The notes beneath the pieces are model-generated. The model had not been told where the DNA came from, searched no databases, and saw only the letters and a program-made list of their open reading frames with translations. Shown here in pieces: positions 5,194-6,070 of a DNA stretch of 6,070 nt. Made by a program: the position numbers and the translations under genes. Position 1 is the first letter of the stretch, and each line of letters begins with the position of its first letter. Source of the DNA: Ruminococcus sp. UBA4383 (GTDB lineage Bacteria > Bacillota > Clostridia > Oscillospirales > Ruminococcaceae); NCBI GenBank assembly GCA_002389995.1, contig DGRR01000020.1, positions 23,704 to 29,773 on the forward strand, written 5' to 3'.

Positions 5194-5941
5194 AATATTC
5201 GTCCTCTCTTATAAATATTGATATGCAGAGCGAAAAAGCCGTCATAAATTCAGGCAGTACATAAGGGACGGCAATTACTGTAAGCATTAAAAATCCGTAT
5301 GTCAGGATAAGTCTGAACAATATTCCCTTTCGCTTTTTAAGAATCCTGAATGAATACAGAATTATTCTGAATATGCTTTTATCCCTGTATTCAGCCATTA
5401 AAAAGGGTACGGCAAATATATTTATCTTCACGGAAATATAAATATACAGAAAAAATACCGCCGCCGCAAATGCATGAAGCGCAGGAAAAAGCTTATCCCT
5501 TTCCATAAGTCTGTATGCCCATACAGATGATACTATAAAAGGGAGCGAAAATATTATTCCGATTAATTTAGTCAGAAATACTGCGGCTGTACATTTTCTG
5601 AATGAGTATCTGCCGAGTATTATTGAAGAAATCGGAGTAAAATTCTTTTTTTCGCAGCATATTTCGCTCAGTCTTACTGCTGATGCATAATACAGCGGAG
5701 TGCATACAAGCCAGCGAATAAGTGTAAATATTCCCCATGCCGCAAGCTGTATTTCAACTGCTCCCGTTAGAATATCCATAGGTTTCATATAACCGTAGTA
5801 TAAAAGCATACTGTATATAGCCGCCTCGGCAAGTCTGAAAATAAGCCCTGCGCCTATGGGAAGCATACATATCATAAGAACAGCCGTTCTTCTGCCTTTG
5901 AGATATTTTCTTGAAAACCGCATAAGTTCCCTGACTTTCAT
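5102..5941 (-). CDS. Polytopic membrane protein of unknown function
   Basis: A 279-residue protein with five to six hydrophobic segments, at about 19-50, 62-84, 118-142, 155-182 and 207-243 (the last may be two helices). A basic N-terminus (KVRELMRFSRKYLKGRR) and basic loops such as LKKRKG (201-206) suggest a cytoplasmic N-terminus. The last 30 residues or so are charged and encoded within the overlap with the pseudouridine synthase gene. I do not recognise the family. The layout recalls DUF975-type integral membrane proteins of Firmicutes, but I see no motif that would confirm it. The start ATG at 5941 is well supported by AGAGGTG ending 7 nt upstream (5949-5955). It appears to be the first gene of a two-gene unit with the pseudouridine synthase. 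Confidence 0.85.
   Translation of the reverse strand: MKVRELMRFSRKYLKGRRTAVLMICMLPIGAGLIFRLAEAAIYSMLLYYGYMKPMDILTGAVEIQLAAWGIFTLIRWLVCTPLYYASAVRLSEICCEKKNFTPISSIILGRYSFRKCTAAVFLTKLIGIIFSLPFIVSSVWAYRLMERDKLFPALHAFAAAVFFLYIYISVKINIFAVPFLMAEYRDKSIFRIILYSFRILKKRKGILFRLILTYGFLMLTVIAVPYVLPEFMTAFSLCISIFIREDEYFEGNSILSHNRQTAYSRKFSDKKGRFKTSA
5202..5208 (-). promoter_or_regulatory. Ribosome binding site of the pseudouridine synthase, inside the upstream gene
   Basis: GAGAGGA on the minus strand ends 8 nt before the TTG start at 5193. It supports use of that non-ATG start despite the 92-nt overlap with the upstream reading frame. Confidence 0.6.
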
Positions 5942-5993
5942 AATAATGCACCTCTGTAAAAGTTATGCATATATTATGTGAAAATAAAGGGAA

Positions 5994-5999
5994 ATTATA
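5994..5999 (-). promoter_or_regulatory. Possible -10 element for the membrane protein gene
   Basis: A perfect TATAAT on the minus strand lies about 50 nt before the ATG at 5941 and just after the stop of the upstream reading frame. No good -35 box is seen at 16-18 nt, so the call is weak. A second AT-rich stretch around 5968-5977 (CATAATATATG on the minus strand) is an alternative. Confidence 0.4.
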
Positions 6000-6004
6000 C
6001 TGTA

Positions 6005-6070
6005 TCAGTCGGGAATACGGTCATACGGACAATAGCCCATTATTTCAAATGCCTGAGAATTAAGCCACAT
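6005..6070 (-). CDS. C-terminal end of an unidentified gene (5' part outside window)
   Basis: The minus strand is open from the window edge for 21 codons, ending MGYCPYDRIPD before TGA at 6005-6007. The other two minus-strand frames close within 30 nt. The stretch reads like a natural protein C-terminus, but it is too short to identify a family. A plus-strand frame is also open across this stretch, so coding on the minus strand is probable rather than certain. The gap to the next gene is 63 nt and holds no hairpin terminator. Confidence 0.45.
   Translation of the reverse strand: MWLNSQAFEIMGYCPYDRIPD

Overview
The window looks like chromosomal DNA of a low-to-moderate G+C Gram-positive bacterium, most likely a Clostridia member of the Ruminococcus/Oscillospiraceae type. 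This rests on the ffh-rpsP-khpA gene order, strong purine-rich Shine-Dalgarno sites in front of most genes, short U-tailed terminators, and a LysM-G5-M23 cell-wall hydrolase. The genus is inferred from protein flavour, not proven. The window is mostly housekeeping and cell-envelope genes. I see no insertion sequence, phage gene, CRISPR array, tRNA or rRNA.

Left part, plus strand (1-1772): the 3' two-thirds of the M-domain-bearing half of ffh (signal recognition particle GTPase). Two very small two-helix membrane proteins follow, the first resembling the Imm17 immunity family. Then come rpsP (ribosomal protein S16) and khpA (KH-domain RNA-binding protein), ending in a clear intrinsic terminator. 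The spacing is tight (3 nt gap, 7 nt overlap, 57 nt, 75 nt), so this reads as one operon for protein targeting and ribosome or RNA function, with two unexpected membrane genes inserted. The rpsP-khpA spacer holds a two-tier hairpin. The usual rimM-trmD-rplS continuation is absent.

Middle (1785-2261, plus): a cysteine-cluster (YkgJ-type) protein starts only 12 nt after the khpA terminator and has no visible Shine-Dalgarno. It converges on the next gene, and the two share a perfect bidirectional terminator at 2260-2285.

Right part, minus strand (2286-6070), read right to left: the last 21 codons of an unidentified gene; a polytopic membrane protein of unknown function; a RluA-family pseudouridine synthase starting 92 nt inside the membrane protein gene; and, behind its own strong promoter, a membrane-anchored LysM-G5-M23 peptidase with a C-terminal tail of four 11-residue repeats. 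The peptidase and the pseudouridine synthase both appear to start at TTG, chosen here by Shine-Dalgarno position.

I found no convincing novel multi-gene system. The items most worth checking are the two small membrane genes inside the ffh-rpsP operon, the repeat tail of the M23 protein, the rpsP-khpA hairpin, and the long gene overlap.
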